Assembly (NCBI RefSeq): GCF_017916515.1
Contig: NZ_JAFMTA010000001.1
Coordinates: 2,469,127-2,533,126 of the forward strand
Origin: Naasia sp. SYSU D00948
Lineage (GTDB): Bacteria; Actinomycetota; Actinomycetes; Actinomycetales; Microbacteriaceae
DNA length: 64,000 bases
Direction: 5' to 3'
Shown: piece after piece, positions 44,707-52,964 of the stretch
Layout of the letters: every line of letters begins with the position of its first letter
Position numbering within the stretch: the stretch's first letter is position 1
Notes under the pieces: model-generated
The model's input: only the letters and a program-made list of their open reading frames with translations
Database searches by the model: none
What the model was told of the DNA's origin: nothing
Position numbers and translations under genes: made by a program

Positions 44707-45624
44707 GTGACCGCCGCCGACCCGCCCCCCGCCACCCCGATCCCGGCTCTGCCGGAGCACGCGAGGGACCAGCGGACGGAGCGTGTGCTCGTCGCGTCGG
44801 ACGGGGGTGAGGCGGGCTCCGCGGCGCTCCGGTGGGTCGCCACGAGGGCCTCGACGCATCGGCTCGTCGTCACGGTGCTCACCGTCGTGGAGCAGGACTG
44901 GATCAGCGGCGAGTTCACGGGCGACCGGTTCGAGGACGCGGCGGATCAGGTCGTCAGGAGAGCGCGGGACTACCTCGCCACGGCCGCCGCCTCCACGACC
45001 GTCACGACCCGTGTGGAGCGGGGCGATCCGCGCGCCCTGTTCTCCCGGGCGTCCGCGAATCACGACCTGCTGGTGGTCGGCACGAATCGCACCGGGAAGC
45101 TCAGCGCCATGCTCGGCAGCACGTTCCCCATCAAGCTCGTGGAGGGGGCGAAGTGCCCAGTCGTGGTCGTACCGAGGAACTGGGTCTCCGGGCGAGGGGC
45201 GGTGGTCGCGGGGATCCAGGGGGACGGGAGTGACGACGCCGCCGTCCGGTTCGCCCTCCATGAGGCGCGCGTCCTGCATCGCGAGCTCCGCGTGGTGCAC
45301 GCATGGGGCGTTCCGACGATCCTCGGACCCGAGCTCCCCTTCGCCGACGACGACGCCGGCGTGGCGGACTCCCACGACGTCATCCTGAGCCGCGCCGTGG
45401 ACGAGCTCCGCATCGCGGCCCCCGACGTCGTCATCCGCGGTGTCCTCGCAGAGGGCGAGCCGGCGGAGGTCCTCGCGCGGGAGGCGGAGCACGAGGAGCT
45501 CCTCGTCGTGGGCTCCCACGGCTGGACGGTGATGGACCGGTTCTTCCTCGGCTCGATCAGCCGGGAGATCCTCACTCGGCCCCCGTGCCCGGTGGCGGTG
45601 GTCCGCCCTCACGAGAAGGGGTGA
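44707..45624 (+). CDS. Two-domain universal stress protein
   Basis: 305-residue tandem UspA protein. Domain 1 starts RVLVASDGGEAGSAALRW and ends LLVVGTNRTGKLSAMLGS. Domain 2 starts AVVAGIQGDGSDDAAVRF and ends VVGSHGWTVMDRFFLGS, a canonical ATP-binding loop. GTG 44707 follows GGAGGG; an in-frame GTG at 44683 is possible. It is the fourth such gene in 6.3 kb. Confidence 0.87.
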   Translation: MTAADPPPATPIPALPEHARDQRTERVLVASDGGEAGSAALRWVATRASTHRLVVTVLTVVEQDWISGEFTGDRFEDAADQVVRRARDYLATAAASTTVTTRVERGDPRALFSRASANHDLLVVGTNRTGKLSAMLGSTFPIKLVEGAKCPVVVVPRNWVSGRGAVVAGIQGDGSDDAAVRFALHEARVLHRELRVVHAWGVPTILGPELPFADDDAGVADSHDVILSRAVDELRIAAPDVVIRGVLAEGEPAEVLAREAEHEELLVVGSHGWTVMDRFFLGSISREILTRPPCPVAVVRPHEKG

Positions 45625-45626
45625 CC

Positions 45627-45640
45627 GGGACGTTCGGCCC
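45627..45640. promoter_or_regulatory. DevR/DosR-like box immediately after a Usp gene
   Basis: GGGACGTTCGGCCC matches 13 of 14 positions of the DosR motif but lies two bases after the Usp stop and faces the 3' end of the next gene. No promoter-side gene is evident, so it may be fortuitous or mark an unannotated transcript. Confidence 0.35.
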
Positions 45641-45685
45641 TATGGCGACCTCGGGCTCCTCCCGCAGAGTGGCCGGGCACGGCGC

Positions 45686-45746
45686 GCCTGCGGACGGGAG
45701 CGAGGGAGCTTCTGCCACCCCCGAGCTTCGTCCTTCCTCCGCAGGC
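45686..45746. repeat. 61-nt inverted repeat between convergent genes
   Basis: Nine-base arms GCCTGCGGA and TCCGCAGGC bracket a region with weaker internal pairing. It sits between the Usp gene and the convergent membrane-protein gene, where it could act as a two-way terminator. Confidence 0.5.
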
Positions 45747-45765
45747 ACCGCCGTGCGGCGCCGGT

Positions 45766-46251
45766 TCAATCGCCGGTCGCATGCCGCTCGGGCTCGGACC
45801 CTCCTGAGGAGGCGGCGGCTTCGTTCTCGCGCTCGAACCACTCCGTGCTGATCCGGCCCGCCGCCCACCCCGCGAGCGTGCTGTTGAGCACGGTGACCAA
45901 TCCATAGCGCTGAGCGGGCGTCTCCGCGTTCACGACCGCGACCAGCTTGTCCATCGCCCAGGCGGCCACGGGCGCGTCCCGCTCGGTCAGGCTGACGCCG
46001 AGGGCGGAGACCGCAGCCGCCGCACGGCTCATCTGCTGCACGGTCTCCGGCTGAAGGGCCACGCCGCGTGCCGGCGGATGGTCCTCCCGGACTCGCGACA
46101 GCTCCCGGGCCTCCGCTCCGATGACCTCGATGGCCCGGAGCCGTCCTCGGCGTTCCGCCGACCGGCCGGAGGGCCGGAGCGCCATCCAGCAGGCGAGGGC
46201 GCCGAGGACCGCGCCGACGATCCCCGCGGTGAAGCTTCCCCAATCCCACAT
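45766..46251 (-). CDS. Hypothetical protein with one N-terminal membrane helix
   Basis: 161 residues; I do not recognise a family. A hydrophobic segment at about 7-25 (FTAGIVGAVLGALACWMAL) is followed by a helical soluble domain and an acidic tail. It starts four bases after the DUF1622 gene stop and is probably co-transcribed with it. Confidence 0.65.
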   Translation of the reverse strand: MWDWGSFTAGIVGAVLGALACWMALRPSGRSAERRGRLRAIEVIGAEARELSRVREDHPPARGVALQPETVQQMSRAAAAVSALGVSLTERDAPVAAWAMDKLVAVVNAETPAQRYGLVTVLNSTLAGWAAGRISTEWFERENEAAASSGGSEPERHATGD

Positions 46252-46255
46252 CGTC

Positions 46256-46627
46256 CTAGCCCCCCATCCCGGCGTCCGCGGCCTGTGTCTCCTGGGACTT
46301 CTGCCAGGGCCAGCGTCCGGTGATCTCGAGCTCCAGAGACCAGCTGAGGAAGGTCCGGATGAGGACGATCAGCGCGAGCACCGCGACGCTCTCCAGAGTG
46401 GGGGCGACGGCGACCGTCCGGATGATGTCAGCGGCGACGAGGAGCTCGAGCCCGAGCAGGATAGAGCGCCCGAGGAAGCGCCGAAACCGCCCGTAGACCC
46501 CCCGTTCCCGCCGGAGCAGACGCGGCGCAGCGATGACCACCGCCGCCGCCGCGCCGACGAGGATCGCCAGGACTCCCGCGCCGTCCACCGCACTGCCGAC
46601 GGCCTCGACGACCTCCTGGAACTCCAT
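46256..46627 (-). CDS. DUF1622 family membrane protein
   Basis: 123-residue protein with three hydrophobic helices. The stretch RFLGRSILLGLELLVAADII and the following IVLIRTFLSWSLELEITGRW are the hallmark of DUF1622, a small membrane family of unknown function. ATG 46627 is 122 bases from the divergent gene at 46750. Confidence 0.85.
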   Translation of the reverse strand: MEFQEVVEAVGSAVDGAGVLAILVGAAAAVVIAAPRLLRRERGVYGRFRRFLGRSILLGLELLVAADIIRTVAVAPTLESVAVLALIVLIRTFLSWSLELEITGRWPWQKSQETQAADAGMGG

Positions 46628-46749
46628 CCGGTCCTCCTCGTTCTCGCCTCGACGCTAGAGGGGCGCCCAATCACGAGGAAAGGGTCTCGCGCAACTGATT
46701 CCCAGCGGACGTCCAGCGGCGTAGCGTGGCAGGGACGAAGGAGGACTCC

Positions 46750-47361
46750 ATGGCCGAGGAACCGGGCAACCAGACCCCGAACACGCCGTCCGTGAGCGAG
46801 ACGGAGCTGCGGGGGAAGAAGGTCGACGAGCTGCGCGAGGACGCGAAGGAGGCGGGCATCAGCGGGACGTCGGGGATGAAGAAGGACGAGCTGGTCGACG
46901 CCCTGGCGTCCACTGCGGGATCGGACTCGAGCGGCGGTTCGAGCGGGTCCGACGAGTCCGGCGACGAGGAGGTGGGCGCGGGCCCGGACGGCGGTCGCGT
47001 GCGCACGGGGCCCGACACGTCGAAGTCGCTCAAGTACTCGCAGGAGGTCACCTCCCCGGAGGAGGAGCCCGAGCGCGAGGGCCGCAGCCTCGTCACGACT
47101 CACCACGAGGTCATCAAGCAGTGGGCCGAGGAGCGCGGGGGGCGCCCCGCCACCGTCGAGGGGACCGAGCACGAGGACCACCTCGGCGTCCTGCGGTTCG
47201 ACTTCGGCGACGAGACGAAGAACCTGCGGCAGGTCAGCTGGGACGAGTGGTTCGCGACGTTCGACGAGCGGCGCCTCAACTTCATCTACCAGGAGACCCG
47301 CAGCGACGGGAATCAGTCGACCTTCTTCCGCCTGGAGAACCCGAACCGCGAGGACGCCTAG
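46750..47361 (+). CDS. Rho-N/SAP-like domain protein
   Basis: 203-residue hydrophilic protein. Residues about 14-55 (ETELRGKKVDELREDAKEA, then KKDELVDAL) form a helix-turn-helix like the Rho termination factor N-terminal or SAP nucleic-acid-binding motif. A Ser/Gly/Asp linker follows. The C-terminal domain with HHEVIKQWAEERGGRPATVEG and VSWDEWFATFDE belongs to a small actinobacterial family sometimes annotated, without basis, as a glucan branching enzyme. ATG 46750 is preceded by GAAGGAGG. Confidence 0.7.
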   Translation: MAEEPGNQTPNTPSVSETELRGKKVDELREDAKEAGISGTSGMKKDELVDALASTAGSDSSGGSSGSDESGDEEVGAGPDGGRVRTGPDTSKSLKYSQEVTSPEEEPEREGRSLVTTHHEVIKQWAEERGGRPATVEGTEHEDHLGVLRFDFGDETKNLRQVSWDEWFATFDERRLNFIYQETRSDGNQSTFFRLENPNREDA

Positions 47362-47388
47362 CTCGCGCGGCCGCGCGGAGGGAGCGGG

Positions 47389-48297
47389 ATGCCGGAGGGC
47401 GTGCCCATCGAGTTCACCGGCCTCACCAAGCGGTTCGGCGAGGTCGAGGCGGTGTCCGGCTTCACGGCGACCGTTCCGCCCGGGCGGGTCACCGGGTTCC
47501 TGGGCCCGAACGGGGCGGGCAAGACCACGACTCTCCGGATGCTGCTCGGGCTGGTCGCTCCGACGGCGGGCCGCGCCACCATCGGCGGCGTGCCGTACCG
47601 GCGGCTCGACCGGCCCTTCTCCGCCGTCGGGGCCGCGCTGGAGGCGGCGAGCTTCCATCCGGGCCGGACCGCGCGCGACCACCTGCGGGTGTACGCGCAG
47701 GCTGCGCGGGTGGAGCCCCGGAGGGTCGACGCCGCGCTCGACGCCGTCGGCCTGACCTCGTACGCGCGCCGGCGGGTGGGCGGGTACTCGCTCGGCATGC
47801 GGCAGCGCCTCGGTCTCGCCTCCGCTCTGCTGGGCGATCCCGGCGTGCTGATCCTCGACGAGCCGATCAACGGCCTCGATCCGGAGGGCATCAAGTGGAT
47901 CCGGACCTTCCTCCGGGAGCTCGCGGCCGAGGGTCGCACGGTGCTCGTGTCCTCGCACCTGCTGAGCGAGGTCCAGCAGACCGTCGACGACGTCCTCATC
48001 ATCGCGAAGGGGCGGCTGGTGCACACCGGTCCGCTGTCGGGGCTGCAGGCTCAGCCCGCGGTGCGCGTGCTAGCCGACTCCCCGGATCGCTCCGCGCTGC
48101 GCTCCGCTCTGCAGCGCGGCGGCCTGGAGGTCGAGGAGACCGCGGACGGGCTGGTCGTGACCGGCGCCGAGCGGGGCCGAGTCGGCCATGTCGCGTTCGC
48201 CGCCGGCGTCGAGCTGAGCCTGTTGACGCAGCAGCGGCCCGCGGCCGGGCTGGAGGACGCCTTCCTGGCGCTCGTCGGGGAGGAGGGGGCCCTGTGA
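47389..48297 (+). CDS. ABC-2 type exporter ATP-binding protein
   Basis: 302-residue ATPase of the drug/lipid exporter (DrrA-like) group, with Walker A GPNGAGKTTT, signature YSLGMRQRLGLASAL, Walker B VLILDEPINGLDPEG and switch VLVSSHLLSEV. Its last residues overlap the permease start by four bases. The substrate is unknown. Confidence 0.88.
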   Translation: MPEGVPIEFTGLTKRFGEVEAVSGFTATVPPGRVTGFLGPNGAGKTTTLRMLLGLVAPTAGRATIGGVPYRRLDRPFSAVGAALEAASFHPGRTARDHLRVYAQAARVEPRRVDAALDAVGLTSYARRRVGGYSLGMRQRLGLASALLGDPGVLILDEPINGLDPEGIKWIRTFLRELAAEGRTVLVSSHLLSEVQQTVDDVLIIAKGRLVHTGPLSGLQAQPAVRVLADSPDRSALRSALQRGGLEVEETADGLVVTGAERGRVGHVAFAAGVELSLLTQQRPAAGLEDAFLALVGEEGAL

Positions 48298-49127
48298 GGA
48301 CGCTGCTGGCCGCGACGCGCGCCGAGTTCACGAAGACCCTGACCACCCGGCTGTGGTGGGTGCTGCTGCTCATCCTCGTGCTGTATGTCGGCGCGGTCGC
48401 GGGCGGCCTCGCGTTCGGGCTGGGTGCGCTGCAGGCGTCCGGCGAGGCCCCGCCCCGGGGCGGCCCGGGCGGTGGCCCCGCCCTGCCGGCGGCGATGCTC
48501 GCGCCGGTGATCTACACGCTCGCCACCGTGGTCGGCTATCCGTTCCCCACGCTGCTCGGCTCCCTCGCGGTCACCGGCGAGTTCCGGCACCAGACCGTGA
48601 CGCCGACCTTCCTCGCGACTCCCCGCCGCGGCGTCGTCCTGGCCGCCAAGTGGGTCGTGCTGCTCGTGCTCGGCGCGCTGTTCGGAGCCGCCGCCCTCGT
48701 CGCGACCGTCGGCCTCGGCGCCGCGGGCCTCGGCGCGTTCGGCCTCGACACGGGACTCGGCGAATCCGACATGTGGGCGATGCTCGGCCGGGCGGTGCTT
48801 GCGATGGCGCTGTGGGGGGCGGTCGGGGTCGGCCTCGGCGTGCTCGTGCCGAGCCAAGTCGGCTCGATCGTCACGATCCTCGCGTTCACGCAGTTCGTCG
48901 AGCCGATCCTTCGCACCGTCGCGGGCTTCGTCGACTGGGTGGGCGAGGTGGGGCGGTTCCTGCCGGGCGCGGCGAGCGACGCGCTCGTGGGCGCCAGCTT
49001 CTTCACCGTCCTCGGGGGAGGGACTCCGTCCCTGGAGTGGTGGCAGGGCGGTCTGGTGCTCGCCGGCTACGCGGTGGCGCTCACGGCCGTCGGCTACGCG
49101 CTGACCTGGCGGCGCGACATCACCTGA
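48294..49127 (+). CDS. ABC-2 type exporter permease
   Basis: 277-residue permease with six hydrophobic segments. The first cytosolic stretch ATRAEFTKTLTTRLWW and the GEFRHQTVTPTFLATPRR coupling helix are typical of ABC-2 permeases of the DrrB/NatB kind. The GTG start is coupled to the ATPase stop. It overlaps the convergent SDR gene by eight bases. Confidence 0.83.
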   Translation: MRTLLAATRAEFTKTLTTRLWWVLLLILVLYVGAVAGGLAFGLGALQASGEAPPRGGPGGGPALPAAMLAPVIYTLATVVGYPFPTLLGSLAVTGEFRHQTVTPTFLATPRRGVVLAAKWVVLLVLGALFGAAALVATVGLGAAGLGAFGLDTGLGESDMWAMLGRAVLAMALWGAVGVGLGVLVPSQVGSIVTILAFTQFVEPILRTVAGFVDWVGEVGRFLPGAASDALVGASFFTVLGGGTPSLEWWQGGLVLAGYAVALTAVGYALTWRRDIT

Positions 49128-50079
49128 TCGTCCTGCGGCGGCGGGCGACGAGCGCGAGCGCCCCGATCGCGGCGAGCGGCAGGAGCCGGACGGGCGCGGG
49201 CCACCGCCAGTCGCCGGAGACCGCGTTGAGCTCGGGCTGGGGATCGAACACGTTGCCGGGCGACGGGGCGACGCCTCCGCGGCGGAGCGCGATCAGGTCC
49301 ATCACGGGCGGAACGAGCCGCGCGTAGAGCGCAGGGGCGAGGAGGCGGACCGGCACGAGCATCCCCTGGGTGCGGCCCACCACCGTGGTGCGGCGCGGGC
49401 GCCGGAGCACGCGGAGGATCGCCGCGGCCGCACGCTCGGGCGCGACGATCGGCGGAAGCGGATGGGCCTCGCGGCCGGAGTAGTTGGCCGCGTGCTGGTA
49501 GATCGGGGTGTCGATCGTGGACGGCAGCACGGTGCTCACCGCGATGCCGTCCCGCTGGATCTCCTCGCGGAGCACCTCGGCGAAGCCGAACAGCGCGTGC
49601 TTGCTCGTGATGTAGCCGGACGCGTAGGGGCTCGTCACACGCGAGTAGACGGACGCGACGAACACCAGGTGCCCGCCGCCCTGGGACCGGAACACCGGCA
49701 GCACCGCCCGGGCGGAGAACACCTGGCCGAAGAGGTTCGTCTCGAGCTGCTGGCGGAACACCTCCCGCGGGGTGTCCTCGAAGCGGCCGTAGGCGAACAC
49801 CGACGCCAGCCCCACCCAGGCGTCGATGCGGCCGAACTCGTCGACGACCGTCCGCACGAGGCGCTCCACCTGGGACTCGTCGCTCACGTCGGTGGGGACG
49901 GCGATCGCGCGCCCGCCGCGCGCGCGGCACTCCCGGGCGACCTCTTCGAGCGTCTCGGCGCTGCGCGCCGCGAGCGCGAGGGTGACGCCGTGCTCCGCGA
50001 GGAGCAGTGCGGTCGCCCTGCCGATGCCGCTGGATGCGCCGACGAGGACGACGACCGAGCCGCGGAGCCGGCGCGCCAC
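49120..50079 (-). CDS. Short-chain dehydrogenase/reductase with C-terminal membrane helix
   Basis: 319-residue SDR. The cofactor loop is VGASSGIGRA (about 13-22), and YITSK carries the catalytic Tyr and Lys with SVYSR supplying the Ser. The last about 35 residues include a hydrophobic helix (LLPLAAIGALALVA) and an Arg tail, suggesting membrane attachment. The GTG start directly abuts the stop of the DUF2231 gene, so the two are an operon. The substrate is unknown. Confidence 0.85.
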   Translation of the reverse strand: MARRLRGSVVVLVGASSGIGRATALLLAEHGVTLALAARSAETLEEVARECRARGGRAIAVPTDVSDESQVERLVRTVVDEFGRIDAWVGLASVFAYGRFEDTPREVFRQQLETNLFGQVFSARAVLPVFRSQGGGHLVFVASVYSRVTSPYASGYITSKHALFGFAEVLREEIQRDGIAVSTVLPSTIDTPIYQHAANYSGREAHPLPPIVAPERAAAAILRVLRRPRRTTVVGRTQGMLVPVRLLAPALYARLVPPVMDLIALRRGGVAPSPGNVFDPQPELNAVSGDWRWPAPVRLLPLAAIGALALVARRRRTIR

Positions 50080-50586
50080 CTACCGGTACGCCTTGCGCTG
50101 GCTGTCCTCGTCCGCGACCCGGACCCCGTACCGGTAGGACAGCTCCCCGCCCAGGTATCCGGAGGCCGCGAGCAGCAGCATCGCCATGAGGCTGAGGACG
50201 AAGCCCGCGACGCTCACCTGCTCGAACCCGGCGGCGAGGCGCACGATGAAGCTGATCAGCATGAGCAGGAGCACCGTGAGGTTGAGGACCATGTGGAGGC
50301 GCGCGGTGCGATGCGCCCGGGTCCCGTTCTGCAGCTGCAGGTAGTCGAGGAAGCCGAGCGCCGCGGCCACCACCCCGCCGACGAGGCCGATGCCGATCAG
50401 CCAGGCCGCGCCGCGGGCGAAAGCCTCGGGGTTGTCGCCGAAGATGGCGACCAGGTCGAACACGACCGAGGCCGTCCATGCCCCGATCGGAATGGTGATG
50501 ACCATGGCGTGGAACGGGTGGCCGTAGGGACCGGCCAGGATCGTGCGGGGCCGCTTCGCCCGGCGCAGAGGGTCGTCGGTGTCCAT
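50080..50586 (-). CDS. DUF2231 four-helix membrane protein
   Basis: 168-residue membrane protein of the DUF2231 family. It begins with a charged stretch, then GHPFHAMVITIPIGAW (the conserved H-P-x-H entry to helix 1) and helices near 30-50, 58-80, 95-115 and 125-145. A potential metal- or haem-binding role for the histidines is often suggested for the family but not shown. ATG 50586 follows GGAGG. Confidence 0.8.
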   Translation of the reverse strand: MDTDDPLRRAKRPRTILAGPYGHPFHAMVITIPIGAWTASVVFDLVAIFGDNPEAFARGAAWLIGIGLVGGVVAAALGFLDYLQLQNGTRAHRTARLHMVLNLTVLLLMLISFIVRLAAGFEQVSVAGFVLSLMAMLLLAASGYLGGELSYRYGVRVADEDSQRKAYR

Positions 50587-50670
50587 GTCTCCTCCAGAGG
50601 GATGTGCGGACACGCTAGGCCGACGGGCCGCACGGGAACCAGGGGTTGCGGCTCCCCGCTTCCGCCGCCG

Positions 50671-52206
50671 CTACCGGCTGACGCTGATCCGATGCTCGGG
50701 CGGGAGCTGCTCGAGCTCGAGGAGGGGCGAAGCGGTGTCGAACCTCCGATAGCCGATGCCCGCGGCTTCCAGGCGCGCGGTGTGGCGGGAGAGGCGCCGG
50801 TGGAAGTCGGCGAAGTCGCGGTGCTGACCCGGCGCGAGCGGCGACCGCCACACCGCCTCGGCGAAGGCGCAGAGCCGCGGGTAGGTCATGTACTCGGCCT
50901 GGCGCACGCCGGGCACGTACTCGGTCCAGAGGTTCGCCTGGGCGCCCAGCACCCGTCCGGCGCCCGGCGCCGCGAGGCGCTCACGTGCTCCGGGAGGCAC
51001 CGGCTCGAACGCGAAGACGCGGGCGAGGGGGAGCGGGGAGTCGGGGAACGTCACCGGCTCGTCCGGGTTCCTCGACTGGCGGTGGTCGAGGTACACCCAT
51101 TCGCTCGGCGTCATGACGACGTCGTACCCGGCGAGGGCCGCGTCGATGCCGTGCTGCCGGGTGCGCCAGGCCATCACGAGGATGTCCTGCGGAGCGCCGC
51201 CGTCCACGACCTCGTCCCAGGCGACGAGGCGCCGCCCCCGTTCGCGGACGATGTCGTCGATGCGTGCGGTGAACCAGCCCTGCAGGGCCTCCTCGTCCGG
51301 CAGGCCGAGCTCGCGCCGCTTCCGCTGCACGGCCGGCGACTCGATCCACTCCTTCTTGGGCACCTCGTCGCCGCCGCTGTGCACGAAAGGCCCGGGGAAG
51401 ATGTCCATGACCTCCGCCAGCACCTCCCGGACGAAGCGCAGCGTGCTCTCCTCGAGGTTGAGGATCCGCGTGCTGACTCCCCAGCGGGTCCGCACCTGCG
51501 CCCTCGCCCCGTTGCCGAGCTCGGGATACGCGGCGATCGCCGCCTCGACGTGACCGGGCAGGTCGACCTCGGGCAGCACTGTGACGTGGCGCTGGGCCGC
51601 GTACGCGACGACGAGCTCGAGCTCCTCTCGCGTGTAGGCGCCTCCGTGGGGGAGGCCGTCCTCGCGCACGTCGGCACCGGGATGGTCGAAGCCGACGACG
51701 GTGGCGGAGCGCCAGCCGCCGAGCTCGGTGAGGAGCGGGTACCCCGGGACAGGGAGACGCCACCCCTGGTCGTCGGTCAGGTGCAGATGGAGCACGTTGA
51801 GCTTGTGGGCCGCGAGCTGGTCGATCGTCGCCAGGAGGAACTCGACGGGGAAGAAGTGCCGCGCGACGTCCACCAGGAACCCGCGCCACGGATGCGCCGG
51901 GCTGTCCTCGATGAGCACGCGCGGCAGGCGGACCGGTCCCGGGGCGAGCGCCTCCTCGAGATCCGGCCGGGACAGCCGTTCCGGAGGAAGGAGCTGCAGG
52001 AGGGTCTGGACGCCGTAGAAGACCCCGGCGTCGCTCCCGCCGCGGATGCTCACCGCGTCCGGTCCCACTTCGAGGACGTACCCCTCCGGCGGAAGGGACC
52101 GGTCGATCTCGCGGTGGACCTGCGACGTGCTCCCCAGGAGGAGGGTCCCCTCGAGCACCTCGATCCGGGCGGGCTGGGGCACGAGACCGAGATCCACGGG
52201 CAGCAT
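50671..52206 (-). CDS. Beta-N-acetylhexosaminidase (GH20)
   Basis: 511-residue glycoside hydrolase family 20 enzyme that removes terminal N-acetylglucosamine or N-acetylgalactosamine. The catalytic Asp-Glu pair is in HSGGDEVPK. HLHLTDDQGWRLP and LPEVDLPGH are further signatures, with a GH20b-like N-terminal domain over the first about 125 residues. I see no signal peptide, so it probably acts inside the cell on imported chitin or wall fragments. ATG 52206 is spaced correctly from GGAGG; an upstream TTG at 52215 is too close. Confidence 0.92.
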   Translation of the reverse strand: MLPVDLGLVPQPARIEVLEGTLLLGSTSQVHREIDRSLPPEGYVLEVGPDAVSIRGGSDAGVFYGVQTLLQLLPPERLSRPDLEEALAPGPVRLPRVLIEDSPAHPWRGFLVDVARHFFPVEFLLATIDQLAAHKLNVLHLHLTDDQGWRLPVPGYPLLTELGGWRSATVVGFDHPGADVREDGLPHGGAYTREELELVVAYAAQRHVTVLPEVDLPGHVEAAIAAYPELGNGARAQVRTRWGVSTRILNLEESTLRFVREVLAEVMDIFPGPFVHSGGDEVPKKEWIESPAVQRKRRELGLPDEEALQGWFTARIDDIVRERGRRLVAWDEVVDGGAPQDILVMAWRTRQHGIDAALAGYDVVMTPSEWVYLDHRQSRNPDEPVTFPDSPLPLARVFAFEPVPPGARERLAAPGAGRVLGAQANLWTEYVPGVRQAEYMTYPRLCAFAEAVWRSPLAPGQHRDFADFHRRLSRHTARLEAAGIGYRRFDTASPLLELEQLPPEHRISVSR

Positions 52207-52244
52207 CCTCGACAACCTCCGAGGCTCAGCCTATGGAATCGTTC

Positions 52245-52919
52245 TCACGAAGGAGGAGCAGCAGTGCCCCCCTCCCGGCGTGTCCCGGACTCCGCGAGAG
52301 CGGCGAGGACCTCGGCGTCGCTCGTCTGATCGAAGTGCGCGTACGCCTGCCCGACGGCGAAGAAGGCCTGCGGGGTCTCGAGGGCCACGAAGTCGTCCGC
52401 ATGCTCGGAGAGGCCCGCCAGCCAGTCCGCGGGCGCGACCGGGGTCGCGAGCACGATCCGCTCGGCACCGAGGTTCCGGGCGATGCGGCAGGCGGCCTCC
52501 GCCGTCGCCCCCGTGGCGATGCCGTCGTCGACGATCACCGCGGTCCTGCCGTGGAGGTCGACGCGCTCGCGTCCCTGGCGGTAGGCGGCCGCGCGCCTCT
52601 CGAGCTCGGTCCGCTCGCGCGACTCGATGTCGTCGAGCTGCTCCGGGCGCACCTTGAGGGCCGCGAGCACGCGGTCGTGCAGGACGCGGACGCCGTCCTC
52701 GCCGATCGCCCCCATCGCATACTCCGGATTGGCGGGGGAGCCGAGCTTGCGCACCAGCAGCACGTCCAGGGGGGCCTCGAGAGCGCGCGCCACCTCGGCC
52801 GCCACCGGCACGCCGCCCCTCGGCAGCCCGAGGACGACAGGGGCGGTCAGTCCGAGCCCCGCGATGCGCTGCCCCAGCTGGATGCCCGCGTCCTCGCGAT
52901 TCCGGAACACAGGCCTCAC
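52245..52919 (-). CDS. Phosphoribosyltransferase-like protein
   Basis: 224-residue protein of the type I phosphoribosyltransferase fold. The PRPP loop is VIVDDGIATGAT. The N-terminal VVLGLPRGGVPVAAEVARAL and the flexible VRKLGSPANPEYAMGAI match the group to which mycobacterial Rv0571c belongs, which is in the DosR regulon. That group often lacks a known base substrate. The start is uncertain between GTG 52919 and GTG 52910. It is divergent from a DUF72 gene. Confidence 0.8.
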   Translation of the reverse strand: MRPVFRNREDAGIQLGQRIAGLGLTAPVVLGLPRGGVPVAAEVARALEAPLDVLLVRKLGSPANPEYAMGAIGEDGVRVLHDRVLAALKVRPEQLDDIESRERTELERRAAAYRQGRERVDLHGRTAVIVDDGIATGATAEAACRIARNLGAERIVLATPVAPADWLAGLSEHADDFVALETPQAFFAVGQAYAHFDQTSDAEVLAALAESGTRREGGTAAPPS

Positions 52920-52964
52920 GCTACGAGGCCGGGGGCGGACCGGGAAGACCGATAGCCTCGCAGC

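Noticed and set aside
45303-45851. Plus-strand open frame overlapping the end of the Usp gene
   Set aside because: It is in another frame of a clear UspA gene and is Arg-rich low complexity.
46750-47361. Possible glucan branching enzyme
   Set aside because: Relatives carry this label, but the 203-residue protein has no glycoside hydrolase catalytic motif; only Rho-N/SAP-like and small unknown domains are visible.
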